In this document: one piece after another, positions 43,157 to 55,435 of the stretch
How positions within the stretch are numbered: position 1 is the first letter of the stretch
How the letters are laid out: each line of letters begins with the position of its first letter
Assembly (NCBI GenBank): GCA_023014335.1
Contig: JAECYW010000006.1
Span: forward strand, 3,720,001 to 3,784,000
Length of the DNA stretch: 64,000 nucleotides
Source of the DNA: Galerina marginata
Taxonomy: Eukaryota > Basidiomycota > Agaricomycetes > Agaricales > Galerinaceae
Direction of reading: 5' to 3'
Translations under genes and position numbers: made by a program
Notes under the pieces: model-generated
Told to the model about the DNA's origin: nothing
The model's database searches: none
The model's input: only the letters and a program-made list of their open reading frames with translations

Positions 43157-44165
43157 ATGGCCAGCCCAACCTTTGACCGCCAGTTCAAGCTTGTCACCTC
43201 TTACCTGGTCTCTCCGGTCGTGCTCGCTGGCATTCGCCTCCTCATTGGGCTATATGTACTCGTTGGACTGGTGTTTATGCTGGTTTGGGAGGGGACGAAG
43301 ACCAAGGATATCGATTCGTACGTCACCCATTTTTGGGAGCCCAAGGTCGCTCTAACTCATGGCGACTCTTTCCAGTTTCTTTTCCTACTTCACCAATCTC
43401 ACATACGTTGGAATCTGCGCGTACTTCTTCGCCTCCGGCGTTCAGACGTTCTTTTATGCTCGGAACTTAAAAAATGGGCAAGAGGAGTACCCTCTCCAAA
43501 GTTGGCCCCAGTTTTTGCGATATCTTCATCGTTTACTTCTTACAACTATAGTGACATACCGTGAGCTTTCATCAACTATTCATGTACAACTTTTATCTAA
43601 TCGTTCGTCAGCCCTTCTTGTCACTATTGTTTACTGGGTCTTACTTTCGTCATCTTCTACCTTCGCTACCCCATTCTCAGGTAACTGTTAGTTATTGTTA
43701 GGGACGACATTGCGATTTACACAACCCTTTAGCATGGTCCAACATCTCAAAACACGCGTTAAACTCGGTATACGCTATCTTTGAGATCGTATTCACGAAC
43801 GTTGAACCCATGCCTTGGGTGGATTTGCCCGCCACAATCGTTATCTTATGTGGCTATCTTGGAGTGGCATATATCACTCATGCGACCCAAGGAATTTATA
43901 GTACGTCGATCTCATTCCAACTTTCGATACTTACTAAATTCTATAAACCCCAGCCTACTCCTTCCTCGACCCAAAGAAACAAGGAAAGAAACTCGCTGCG
44001 TATATTGTCGGCATTGCTGTTGGACAGGTTATCATTTTCCTCATCGTTTTCGGAGTCATCCGTCTTCGCCAGCGCTTGACTGCCCGTGGGTCCTCGACCG
44101 AAGTGGAACACGAGAAACTCCGGGAAAGTGTCGAGAAGAACGAGACTAACAACGAACCCGCTTGA
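43157..44165 (+). CDS. Multi-pass membrane protein, family unknown
   Basis: Five exons, 43157-43317, 43376-43560, 43612-43680, 43733-43900 and 43954-44165, encode 264 residues in continuous phase. Several hydrophobic segments are visible: one near residues 18-45 (VLAGIRLLIGLYVLVGLVFML), one near 60-80, one across exon 3 (LVTIVYWVLLSSSS), one near 170-185 and one in exon 5 (YIVGIAVGQVIIFLIVFGVI). This gives five or more passes. The C-terminal tail is charged. No transporter or enzyme motif was recognised; resemblance to AIG1/FAR-17a-type proteins is possible but unproven. Start chosen as the first ATG giving a hydrophobic N-terminus with good splice phase. Confidence 0.7.
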
Positions 44166-44358
44166 TGTTCCTTGCCTTTCTGTCATTAACGATATGTTCA
44201 TGATTCGACCCCTGGCCTCTCATTTTGTGTATAATACAACTTCATGTAGCCTTGCTATATTTAATCGATAGGTCTCCCTACTGGTTTTTGTCACTCGTTT
44301 TACCTTTGTTCTTGTCCGTAAATAGGAACTGTCCCTTCGAGCTCCATGACTGAGAGTA

Positions 44359-45364
44359 TCAGATAGCGGGAACCTGGAGGATGTGTGATTAGCAGCTGAA
44401 GATATTCAATGAAGAGACGAAGGGAACGCACATCAACCCAGTAACGGACGTCAGACTAGACGGTCGGTTTATCAACCGCATTTTAATATTATCATTTAGA
44501 CAATACTCACAGTCATATCCTTTCCACTGTTGGTATACTGCAGCTGATTGCGAATCCACTAGATAATCAGCTGATCAGTTAGCCATTCCGCGAATAGATA
44601 GGAATACTTACATAGACACCGTCCTTGTAGTTCTGAATGTCCTGCGTGTTAGGATTGGAAAGACCACTGGAAAAGATACATTAACCATAGATCTTGGGTA
44701 TCTTTATTATATCTTGGGCATGGCATACCTGGCGCCATTGCGATGGCCAGCAAACCAGGTGCCTTCCCCATAGTAGTTCATGGATTCATGGCGAAGGGAA
44801 ATGTCAAGGCAGAGATTGCTGTTCAATTCCGCGCCTGTGTTATAATCGTTACTGTTCAAAACGAAAACATGAAATTAGCTTCTGGAAGATCTAAACGGCA
44901 TAGGTTTATCTTACGCGGTCTTTCCCTTGTAACGACCCGTGCTTGAGCGAAGCATCCCCCAGTTCTGTTTAAATACTCCCTAATCGCAGGTTCAGGTCAG
45001 ACGGACGTACTTCACTCTATGACAGGTTCTAGTTACTTACGAAGTTAGCAGAGTCAGAGGTCTTGCCATCGCCATATTTATAATCCGTCGACATGCGTTC
45101 GGTTCTAAATTCAATGCATTAAGTTTCCGTTGTGCTCTTTAATAAGAATTCTTACTCGAGCATTGCAATGGCCAAGTCAAGGACCGTCGCGCCACAGGCA
45201 ATGAGCTGCTTCTTCCGTGCACCAAGGCCCGAAACGGTGTACGAGCCAGTAGCCCCCAATGCGCGGTTCGTAAGATCACGAGAGGAATTGTCAGTTGTCC
45301 CAACAGGGCTAGCGAGCCCAAGAGCTGGAATGAGAGCGATGAAGAAAGCCGCAGCGAATTTCAT
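44359..45364 (-). CDS. Small secreted protein, lysozyme-like family possible
   Basis: Eight exons on the minus strand: 45156-45364, 45041-45104, 44915-44979, 44729-44851, 44612-44666, 44511-44558, 44432-44455, 44359-44373. They encode 200 residues. Residues 1-19 are a signal peptide (ending LGLA). The mature part contains a conserved-looking core: ERMSTDYKYGDGK, DSANFGVFKQNW, LRHESMNYYGEGTWFAGHRNG and VRYWVDVPAI. I recall similar secreted proteins in fungi and actinomycetes, but I cannot name the fold; a cell-wall hydrolase role is a guess. The last two exons are 24 and 15 nt, very small. All phases are consistent, which supports the model. Confidence 0.75.
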
Positions 45365-46429
45365 GACTAAAATAAAGCCGTAAAAGAGATCTGACAATGC
45401 TACCCATTGCATGAAGGTAATAAATAGTCTTCAAATGAAAAGCACCGATGCTGTACCAAGCATATGGGCTCAATTTCGGTGTTGAAAGACGGTCATTTGA
45501 TGGTGCTAGTCGTCTTGTGAGGTGCAGCCATCCAATAATGAATTAAATGTAAATCGCGTTCTCGCGCCACTTATGGCACGGGGAAGAGTCGGATGATAGG
45601 CGCCCGCTCATTGAGAGCAGTGTAGCTATATAGAAACTCATGCCGTCCGTCCAAAAATCCTAACCAGGTTTTCATGAGGTGGATGGTTCCACAGATTCGT
45701 AAAAGAATACCTAATCCTAGTAGTAAGCAGTCCCCATTTTTTGAAGGAGGAGGTTGCCTTAAGTTTGTTCCGGTTATGAGCCAAGACCAGCCGGGGAAAA
45801 GATCGCTGCAAAAAGCGGATAATTGTTGCTTCGATTGAACAAAAATGCATCAGTTGGTAGGCATACAACGAATTTCGGGCTTTCCGTCTGTATCCATCAG
45901 GAAATCCGGAAAATTCCTATCTTGTAATATGAGCACACGAAATGCGTTACAGAGTGCCGTCGGCGTTATAGACTCGTTATAATATTATAGATCAGTTCAC
46001 AAGTCCAGACATGCGTAGATGGTCGCAGGTCCGATTAATATTCCAGGTGGTAAACGACGAATTTACTACATGGCTGTAGCATCGTTGTGATTTGTTATCG
46101 TATATTTCATTGTCCATCGACACTTTACAAGATTCTGATATACTCATAGGACGCCATCGGCTTCAAATGAATTTGTACCCATCTTCACTTCTCATAAGAT
46201 TAAAAATAATAGAAATAAAACATATTTATATCATAGCAACGCGAGTACATGCTACATAACAGTAATACTGAGAGCTACCATGGGAGCAAGACACTATTGA
46301 TAACTTATAACTAGTCCTACCATCGCCCACCGCCCCCCGGTTGAAGATTGTATGCACAAACAACTCGCCAAAAGAACCTGCAAATAGAGAAACCTTCATG
46401 GGCGAAACAGTCTGACAGATCTGCACAAA

Positions 46430-46700
46430 CGATCGACGACAGGACGATAGGAACTGGCTTGGGAGCTGTCGTCAATAGCGATATCAACCAAACTCGCGTT
46501 AAAGTACACACCTGCCCACATAATGCCTACGTCAAGCCGCCGACTATCCAGTTGCTAGCAGCGGCATTGATCGACACGACAGCGAGGGGAACTGGGCTTG
46601 GAAACAGTAGTCATTAGCGATATCAACCAACATTCGCGTTAAAGTACGCACCTGCCGACATTATGCCCCGCGTCATGCCCCAGCAGCGGCATTGGAGAAC
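46430..46700 (+). repeat. Two-copy direct tandem repeat of about 135 bp
   Basis: Copy 1 (about 46430-46560) and copy 2 (about 46568-46700) share GATCGAC.ACGAC, AGCGATATCAACCAA, TCGCGTTAAAGTAC and GCAGCGGCATTG in the same order. They differ by point changes and small gaps. No coding potential. Confidence 0.75.
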
Positions 46701-47349
46701 CAATTCTTAACCTACCAAGTTGACAGTGACCAGGCAAAGTGGTGGTGGTGCGAGGGAGACGACCTGCTACAATATTACGAGCAGCAATGGTCCGTACTCA
46801 CCTCAGTTGCATAGGGAAGAAAGGGGACGACTGGTGGTAAGAGACAAGTTGAGTGTGGGGCGTGTGGAGTGCGGAGGTTGAACTTATATTGACCACGTCA
46901 CGTGTGTCGGAGTTTGAACGAACTTAGACGTTCAGAAGGAACTTCGCGGCTCGCCCGTGAGCAACGTCAGAATAGGGCAGTCAGATCCGCCCTTGGATGT
47001 GGACTCGAACGTAGAGGGCCAGCGAGGTTCGGAATCTGCGTTGAGCAGCCCGTTTGGTATTGCGTCGAGGGCAAAGGCAAGGACTCTGGATCGGCGAGAC
47101 CACGAGCGTCTAACCCGACGTGATGACTATGATCAGTGTGCATTCATGTCAAGTCACCATAAAGAAATGTGAATTAAATACAGATCTATATCAACTTCAT
47201 AGGACCTTATATTTTGTTGATAATAAGACTGAAAGATGATAATCAGCTGTGAAATACTTGCCACCTGAGACCATCTTCACAGCAGAAATACAAATACAAT
47301 GCCAGATTATATTTGTCTTACATCAGCAAAACGTCACGTGAGTTTCCGG

Positions 47350-47560
47350 TTTTTACCGGTTTTTAGCGGTTTTTGGGTTTTCGAAACCTGGAAAACCTGG
47401 AGACAAAAATAGACTACAATTTACGAAGACTGATTCAGGGTTGGACTAGACTGGGATCTATCGGACAAAAAACCTGCCGCCAAGTTTTTGGCGCCAGGGA
47501 CATGGGTTCAGAAGTTCTTTGTTTCGTGGTTTTTAGCGGTTTTTAGCGGTTTTTTAGGCC
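47350..47560 (+). repeat. Dispersed GGTTTTTAGC motif repeats
   Basis: The motif CGGTTTTTAGCGGTTTTT occurs in two clusters, near 47350-47385 and 47525-47560, the second in two to three direct units. A related inverted C/A-rich word (CCAAAAAACCCAGAAACC) flanks the second. It is not the fungal telomere repeat. Likely a small repeat or element edge. Confidence 0.5.
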
Positions 47561-48817
47561 AAAAAACCCAGAAACCCCGAAATCCACGATTACTGATGTA
47601 TCTATTGAGTATAATATTACAGTGAATTCGTCGGAGGATTAGAATCCTGCCGACATCACATCTTGGCCTGTAACGCGTTGCCGGGTCATTATCTGATTGC
47701 AACCGGCTCATCAACACCATATTGCTAATTCGGGATTTTCCCAATTTCCTGATGTCAGGATTCGGGATAGGTGTCATGGAGGAGGGTGAGGCGAGAATCG
47801 ATGAAGAACGCGTTGGAGTTTCTCTATTGCAAAGCCTGATGGAGACCTGTCTGGCATTATATTGCAGCAAGTTTTCTGCAGGGGATATCAGATGAGAGGG
47901 AGATGTCAGGTCGCCAAGAAAATTTGCGAACAGAATGGCTCCATTATTTGTCCATTGTGGCCTATTTGCCAAGAGCCCTGCGGCCCGTACGACCCTTGCT
48001 GATGATACCATTTCAGTAAGTATCAAGTACTTAACAAGCGTAGCTGTACCATCACTAATTGTCCAGAATATAATGATTCACTAAGTACACGAAGTGGTTC
48101 CGGATTATCGAGAATCTTGGATTTGGTGGATGCTACCAGCAGAACGCGTCGCGTAAAAGTCATGAGACCTTGTGACATGATAAACGAATCACGTGAAATA
48201 TGGAACAGCCATCTGAGTTGGCTTTTCTTGGGCTTTTCTGTTTACTCTCCACTCGCCGATCCAACAAATTCGATACCCATAGAACCTCTCAATTCTGGAC
48301 GAACTTCAAGCAAAACTTAGCCTCTACTTTCGATGTATCAAAGTTTCACTTCGAACAGTCCTTCCATGTGGCTGTCTTTTCACTTGTGCTTCTGCCTTTG
48401 AGGACCAGGAACTGGAATGCGGGTTTACTCATACACTGTCGCCTGAAAACAACAAGGGTTAGTTTGGGGAAGGAACAGTTTTTAACCAGCTGTCACCAAT
48501 GTTCCTCCAATGACCAGGTTCCGCATCTACACCCCCTTTTCCCACTGGACGCACAAAACAACTTCTTTCCAGATCTTTTTTTATTTTGTTTTATTAGCAC
48601 TCTATCCATCAATTTCATGCCCCCTTTCTCCGGTCGTTGATAAGAGGGAGGTCATGGGTCGGCTTCGGTGGCCATCGTAGCTGACGATGCGGACCGACTT
48701 CGATATTCCCATTCTCCGGCCCGCCTCGCATTCGCAGGAGTAGGCGTATCTGGCGAAACTTGAGAACTGTTTTCTCTGCAACTCCTACGAAGATTTAGTT
48801 TAACACCGTCATATACC

Positions 48818-51293
48818 ATGGTCACCTCTCCAACTATACGCATCGATCCAGCCCGCATCATCGACGAGGTTGATCCTCGTATCTATTCTGGCTTCACGGA
48901 ACATATGGGTAGAAGCATATATGGCGGGCTATACGATCCTGGGAACGAGAATGGGTTGGCGGACGAGAAGACGGGATTCAGAAAGGATGTTTTGGATGCC
49001 CTAAAGGCCCTCAAGATCCCCATTGTGCGGTATCCGGGAGGGCAAGTTACGAAAACCTCTTTCAAGATGTCGACGCTTAAACCATTTCCCTCACTTTAGC
49101 AACTTTGTTAGTACTTATCGCTGGCAAGGTACGCTTTGTTTCTGTTAACAGATAAAGACTAATTGTTTGGCACCAGACGGCGTTGGTCCTCGAGATTCCC
49201 GCCCACGGAGGCCCGAGCTTGCCTGGTTGACGGAAGAAAGCAATCAATTCGGAACCGGTATGGGCTTTTATATATTCACTTATTCGCCTGGCGTTTGTAA
49301 ACGTTTTGCAGATGAATTTATCCAGTGGTGTCGTGAACTAGGGGCCGAACCCTTTATTTGTTTGAACATGGGTACAGGAACGATGGAGGACGCCCTTGCA
49401 TGGGTTGAATACTGTAATAGGTAACCTCTCTCTTTTTAAAAGCTTGGGTCGTTTGGTTTATACGCAGAACAGTTCTTCCAATACATTTAATGCCAATTTA
49501 CGCAGGAAGAATGGCCACGCAGAGCCTTATGGAGTCAAAGTACGCCATTCTTTTCTCCCCTCGTATTTCTGTGAACCCGTTCTGGAAATAGTACTGGGCA
49601 CTTGGTAATGACTTTCTTCTCGGTTTCGCGACGACATTCACAGGGTTTTTTCCTAGGAAACGAAGTGTATGGCTCGTGGCAAGGTATTTAGACTGCTCTA
49701 TATTATAGCTTAGACCTGAGAAGCTGGTAAAAGTGGGTCAGATGGAAGCACAAGACTACGCGAAGAAGGCGTACCAATGGGCGAAAGCCCTTCGTCTTCT
49801 TGATCCCAGTATCAAACTTATTTCTTGCGGAGGCGAGTTTCGACCTTTTTCTCGATCTCAGAATATCTCTGACTTGCTTTCCAAACAGAGGCAGGTTTTA
49901 CTGACTGGGACCGTGTCACTCTTCAAAAGCTTGCCCCTATGGTAGATTACCATTCCATTCATCGTGGGTCAGTTTTTCCTGCAATGGGCTTCAGCCAATT
50001 TTTTTTCTTCGCAGTGTATACCGTCAGCCAGGGCAAGCACATTGTCAATGTCATGGGCCGTAAGCGGCTTTCAGTCATCATACGTCTCTAATTTCCTGAC
50101 TTAATCCGACAAATAGCCGCTGCAGCTGAGAAAGGCTTGGAAATTACACGGTCTCTCATCGATCTTGCGAAGATCGAGAGCGGTTTAAGCAAAGACTTGA
50201 CTGTGTTGGTCTCTTCTTTTTGGGCGTTTGGACATACTCATTCAAGTCTTTCTCACAGATGTTTCGATGAGTGGAACGTCTGGTACGTTACCGCTCCTAA
50301 CTGCCATGGTATCTCTATCGACCGTAAGCCAGGGACCCGGTTCGTGGTACGCCGTACAGTATGCCATCTTCGAAGAGCCGTACTGAAGAGCGCGTAAAGC
50401 TCCTGGAGAGAAGGGCGCGGAGGAACACTACGATCTCTCGGACGCACTTGGTACATGCCTTGCGGAGTGTCTGTAATTCACCAACTCATGCGGAGTGATT
50501 CAGCTGTTGCCTCCTGGCTCAACGTGTTCATTCGCAAAGCCGATATCGTCAAAATAGCGTGCATCGCTCAGTGAGTTGCCTTTCAAGACAAGGATGAAAC
50601 CTTTCGAGCTGACTCGTCCCACAGGTCGATCAATGTTATTTCTCCAGTATGAGTGTTTCGCTCCATGCGACCCTATTCACCTCTAATATTTTGCATACCC
50701 AGATTATTACGTCGCCTTTTGGACTCTTTAGACAAGTGCAGATCTTTTCACTCCTGCAGTCGTTTGAAGAAGTGTTTACCATACCGACAGACAACCTACT
50801 TTCCTCTATACTTGTTTTCAAACCTAATGCGTGGATCCTCACTCTCTGTCTATGTGGACACCCCTTCACCAGGGTTGACGTACACCGGCCTCACTGTGCC
50901 CAAGTTCATCCATGATCTAAGTGTTCATACCCCAGACTCCGCAAAGCTCACGAAGTTTGTAGACGTTAGCGCCGTCTTGGCCTCAACTGGTCAAGGCAAC
51001 GAGTTACGGATTGCCATCGTTAACCGAAGCGAAGAATTGGAATTCGAAGTGCCGATTATCATTGGCCCACGGGCTAATGTTAATCACGAATTCACGGTTC
51101 ATGAAGTCTGGGATGAGGACCTCAAGGCGAGTAACGGGTTCGAGGAAGAAAAAGTGAAAGTCGTCGTCAAAAAGGAACAATTTTCCGGCACTTACCATTT
51201 GAAGAAACATTCTTTCCAAAGTAGGTTACCTCCAAATTAAAAGCTCGGTTGCCTAATTTTCTCCCAGTTCTTGTTTTCCAACTGACGGAGTAA
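48818..51293 (+). CDS. GH51 alpha-L-arabinofuranosidase
   Basis: Nineteen exons join in phase to 507 residues, from 48818-49041 to 51268-51293. Residues 1-75 carry the GH51 N-terminus ([12 protein letters not shown]). The acid/base Glu lies in [10 protein letters not shown] (E177) and the nucleophile in [10 protein letters not shown] (E290); the jelly-roll C-terminal domain ends [10 protein letters not shown]..., HEVW and FQILVFQL. No signal peptide, so likely intracellular, releasing arabinose from imported arabino-oligosaccharides. Two introns use GC donors (at 49042 and 49833). Exon 13 (50333-50346) is only 14 nt and supplies DPVR next to the nucleophile. A sugar transporter gene follows 467 bp downstream in the same direction. 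Confidence 0.95.
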
Positions 51294-51760
51294 GTTTCTA
51301 TGCTGAGATTGGAGGAGCAGTTCGTGAGCATGACCTGGTATGTGCTATGGCTTATCCAAAAATATCTACCACTCAGTTCATATTTTCCCCTCAGGTTCTC
51401 GAAATAGCAATGGCTTGTCTCTGTGTAATAATTAAAAGTGTATGTGATTGACACTGTTACATTGAGAATCTCACCACTCTTGTCGACGAGGTGATTTGTC
51501 TGAACACGTTCCATTCCGTATCCTGGCAAGTGGAGTAAGGTGGGATACGGTTTGAAATACGCGAGTTTCTGCTTAAATGGGGTTGTTGTGAAGAAACTGT
51601 CCCATGACCACAACACTAGGCGCAACGGTCCTCACGGACCGTTGCTTCTTTAAGTTCTGACTTATGAAGTCAGGAATTCAGGGAATGCATGCAACCCACC
51701 CCACTTCCTGAAATCTGACCTGGGCATCTCCCTCACTCGCTCTCAACACGAAGCAAGATC
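51294..51760. other. Intergenic region between GH51 and the transporter
   Basis: Contains a short inverted repeat (CAACGGTCC...GGACCGTTG, near 51626-51645). It is the presumed promoter of the transporter gene. Nothing else seen. Confidence 0.45.
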
Positions 51761-54700
51761 ATGAATCTCCCTCCCAAAGTCTACACATGGCTTTGTGGGC
51801 TTTTCGCCAGTATGTTTTCGTGCCATTTTTAGCCGTTTTCGATTTCTGACTTGTTCAGGTCTGGGCAGTATCATCTTTGGGTATGATTTAGGCGTCATTG
51901 CGGGGGTCCTTCCTGCTCCAGATTTCATCGTAAGTGGCCATAATTGCGGCGTGCAGCAAATGATACTATGGTGAGGACAGCGTGTCATGGGAAAACGATA
52001 TCAAAACCCAAATTTACAAGGTCTAATTGCGAGTATATTTGGTTTGTTATCTTCCCATTACGAATATAGCCCTTTCCTGACTGTTTGACATATCCCAGTC
52101 CTCGGATGGTATGATCCAAACTTCTTATTCCTCGCAACTCAAGCCTCACGTGAACCAGTTTCTTTGGGATGTTTCCAGTCGCATATTTCGCAGACAGGTT
52201 CGGCAGACGTATTACCATTCAGCTTGGTGCAGCAATCTATATGTATGTCGTAATCCTCCATATCCGATTAAGGCTAATAATTCCCTATCACTTTAGTGTT
52301 GGTGGGGTTCTTCAAACCGGAGCTCGCAGCATGGATATGATGTTGGCAGGCCGTTTCTTTGCAGGTATGTCCTCGGCAACCATATCAAATAGCCATTCTC
52401 TGACAACCCCAGGTTTTGGCGTTGGGATAGTATCGGATTTGGCACCCCTTTACCAGGTATGAAATTCTCGCCCAATTAACATAGAATGCAATTGAAGAGT
52501 TCGTCTAGGCGGAAATCGCGCATCCGAGTATTCGAGGACGCCTGACAACTTTGCAACAAGTGCGTCGTACCCTTATACTTGTAAATTACCGCCTTATAAA
52601 CCTTGCACAGTTTATGCTCGGGATTGGAGGTGTGATTTATCTACATCTGCAGCCAATATGTGTGAATTAATTGGACTTCAGCATTCTGCGCATCGTGGAT
52701 TGTGAGTAATTCTAACGAAATATGCGATTTCCTGCATCTTACATAGGTGTTTAGACGTTCGGCACATCTGCAGGTTTAAAAGGTTCACAGGCGGAATGGA
52801 GGATACCTTTAGGAATCCAGGTAGGCGTTTGATTATTGACTAACGCACGTATCCTTGTTCATGTCGACGAACTAGATTATCCCCGCAATTCCTTTGTTGG
52901 CGTTTATGCTTCTTCTTCCAGAATCGTACAGCCATTCTGTCAAGTACAAAAAACAACCCTTCTAATGTTATGTTTAGACCGCGCTGGCTGGCTGAAAAAG
53001 GGCGCATGGATGAAGGTAAGTATCCGTCTGACTTTAGATCACAACTAACTCCATGCATCCAGCTCTGGCCACGCTTGCGCGCTTGCACTCCAATGGGGAT
53101 GAAAGCGATCGCTTTGTCCTCTCCCAAATTGAAGATATGAAAGCCGATATTTACAAGGCCAGGGATATTGGGGAATCTTCGTCAGTAAATTGGCTCATAT
53201 TTGGCATTATTGATCTTATCTTATCGCCAATCGCAGGTGGAAAGAAATATTCACAGTTCCCAGCAACCTTCGTCGGGTGAGCCTCGGGTAAGTTATTTTC
53301 TTTACAAAATTCTTCGACTTAAGGTCTTTGGTCAAGATATATTCTGCAATTTTCGGTCCAGATGACTGGTGTGTGGCCCGAGAAATTTATATAGAAGTCT
53401 AAGTTCTAATGCCTAATCATTAAGGTGTCAGCGCCATTCAATATTATTCCACCACGGTCAGTTAAACACCAATTTCTCGTCTCGTAATCATTCTCAAAGT
53501 TTCTTGCAGATTTTCACGACAGTGGGCGCAGTTTCTTGCTCCAATGTCATTGATTCACCGAATTTTTTAGATGGGATTCACGTCAACGCGTATTCTATTA
53601 TTCCAGTCGATTAACAGCATTATCGCTCTCATTGGGGAGGCTTGCTGTGTTATGTGGGTAGACCATATCGGCAGAAGACGACCTCTTATTATCGGAAACA
53701 TTGTTTCTGGGTTGTCATTCGTTGTTGGAGCCATTCTTATGGCCAGGTGGCCCGGGACAGTCAATAAGTAAGCTTTTAAACGACCTCATTCCCGACTTCG
53801 ATGCTAAAGAGCCTTGCCCAAAAGCAACGCGGTAAGTGTAATATGCCAAACGCACCAGTTAACATGACCTTAGTAGCTAGCATGTTTTAGGCACACTACG
53901 TAAGTCGAATGCTTTCTTCATTTCTGCTACAATCGATACTGAGTTCGTGCTTTCTTGGTTAGATATTCATAAGTAAGTGCAGAAAACACGCTAATTGACT
54001 TGGCCTCAATTTTCTTCCAGTCACGTATGCGCTTCTCAGTTCTTTTTTCTATTGGAGCTTTGCCTCACGAGACTTTCGATAGTACCTGGGTTTTCAACTT
54101 CTTCTTTAGCGCCTGCATAGGACCTCTATCTTGGGCCTACCCAGCCGAGATCTTCTCCACTAGGACTCGCGCTAAAAGCACAGCCATTACAAGCTCATCA
54201 TCCTGGATTTCTAATTTGTTCGTCCATATCCCAGCTTTTATCGACATTACTCACTAAACGCGGTTATCTGCAGCTTTATAGCTCAAGTTACCCCGAGAGC
54301 TTTTCAGGCTATCGGATGGAGGTATGTTGGTAGTCCCTTTGCTTCAATGAGCGATTATTGACTGGGTATTTGAAGATATTGTAAGGGGGACAGTTTCCTT
54401 CCATCAAGAATCTCTTCTTAATATAGTGGTGACATCTAGATCTCGTGTTCGCGATCTGCGGGCATACGAAGCAAGTAAAAATTTCATCACTTCCTCATGA
54501 CCATTCTTACAGTCGTTCGCAGCGCGTTGTTTATATGGGCATTCTTCCCTGTCTGTTTTCCTTCCATCATTGATTCATAGGCGCACTAATCTCAATGAGT
54601 ATTTACAGGAAACCTCCGGACGTCGTCTGGAAGGTTAGAGTTCGATTGACAGTTGTACGCTCGTGATCTGATTTAGCTCTTTTTTTTTTGTTTTGTAGAA

Positions 54701-54961
54701 ATGGACGTTTTGTTCGACAAGGCACCTTTATTCGTGCCTGGAAGTCCATATGCTAAGGTTGGCGACCGTCACGCTGCGGAAAGAGAGCTGCGCGAAGGTA
54801 ATGCCACTTGGCTTGCATCAATATCATGTTGGTGAATGTGTATCTAATTTCGCAACTTCTTTCTAGGTACATTTATCCCAGGAGCGCTGACCGAAATAAC
54901 TGCTTCACGCGACTTGGAGACGAAGGATGAAGGAAGTTACGATCATGACAGCAAGAATTAA
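51761..54961 (+). CDS. Major-facilitator sugar transporter
   Basis: About 30 short exons; the model from the ATG at 51761 to TAA at 54959-54961 keeps frame where checked, but some middle joins (around 53880-54110) are less certain. Family motifs appear in order: FGYDLGVIAGV (TM1), ADRFGRR between TM2 and TM3, LPESPRWL after TM6, DHIGRRRP between TM8 and TM9, LSWAYPAEIF near TM10, and FPETSGRRLEEMD after TM12, followed by a cytosolic tail. These define a proton-coupled hexose/pentose porter of about 500 residues in the plasma membrane. One intron appears to use a GC donor (near 54475). Its position beside GH51 suggests uptake of arabinose or related sugars; specificity is unproven. Confidence 0.88.
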
Positions 54962-55435
54962 GAATTCGAGTTCAGCAGCGAGCCCATAGGCAAAACGAAT
55001 CATCCAATCAAATGACAATTCCTTCGCACAGAACGCGGGATATCAGCAACGGTTATGAATAGCGAATAGTTACGATTTTATGAACAAAATATGAACAACA
55101 ACCTAGTACCCGAGTATAGCGTGATACAAGGCTGATGAGGAGACCTAAGCAGTTGATGATACAGAAGCTGGAGTAAGACCCAAAAGCAAGGAGACATGAA
55201 GGTTCAAGATAAACCAGAACGAGAAAATTAGAAGACAGGCTTTCAATGACGCGCGCAGTTGCTGCGAATGCTAGGGCTACAAAGTGAAAAAAAATCTACA
55301 AAGAACATGCAAAAGGGTGAGTAACGTTACATATTGGTACAATTAAAAGATACAATGGGATGTTCTGAGCGCGATGAGGAGTGTCTTCGGTCTCATCATA
55401 AGTCGTTTGGTCATTTGAGAGACGTATTCGGAGCC
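54962..55435. other. Convergent intergenic region
   Basis: 3' flanks of the transporter and the BTG-like gene. Nothing recognised. Confidence 0.4.

Larger units (their letters stand above)
45365..48817. other. Gene-poor region with repeats
   Basis: About 3.4 kb without a gene I can support. It holds the direct repeat at 46430-46700 and the short-motif repeats at 47350-47560. A 172-codon minus-strand frame at 47508-48026 ends inside the motif repeats; it shows no known domain and may be part of a decayed mobile element. Confidence 0.4.

Noticed and set aside
46902..47172. Two overlapping open frames of about 70 codons
   Set aside because: No family resemblance, overlapping frames, no start or splice context.
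47350..47560. Telomeric repeat
   Set aside because: The motif is GGTTTTTAGC, not TTAGGG, and it is sparse and internal.
47508..48026. 172-codon minus-strand frame as a gene
   Set aside because: Ends in simple-motif repeats, no recognisable domain, no splice support. Kept only as a possible element remnant.
53870..54110. Frameshift in the sugar transporter near TM10
   Set aside because: A splice path using a short exon (ATATTCATAA) and the acceptor before TTCTTTTTTC keeps the frame into TFDSTWVF, so disruption is not required.
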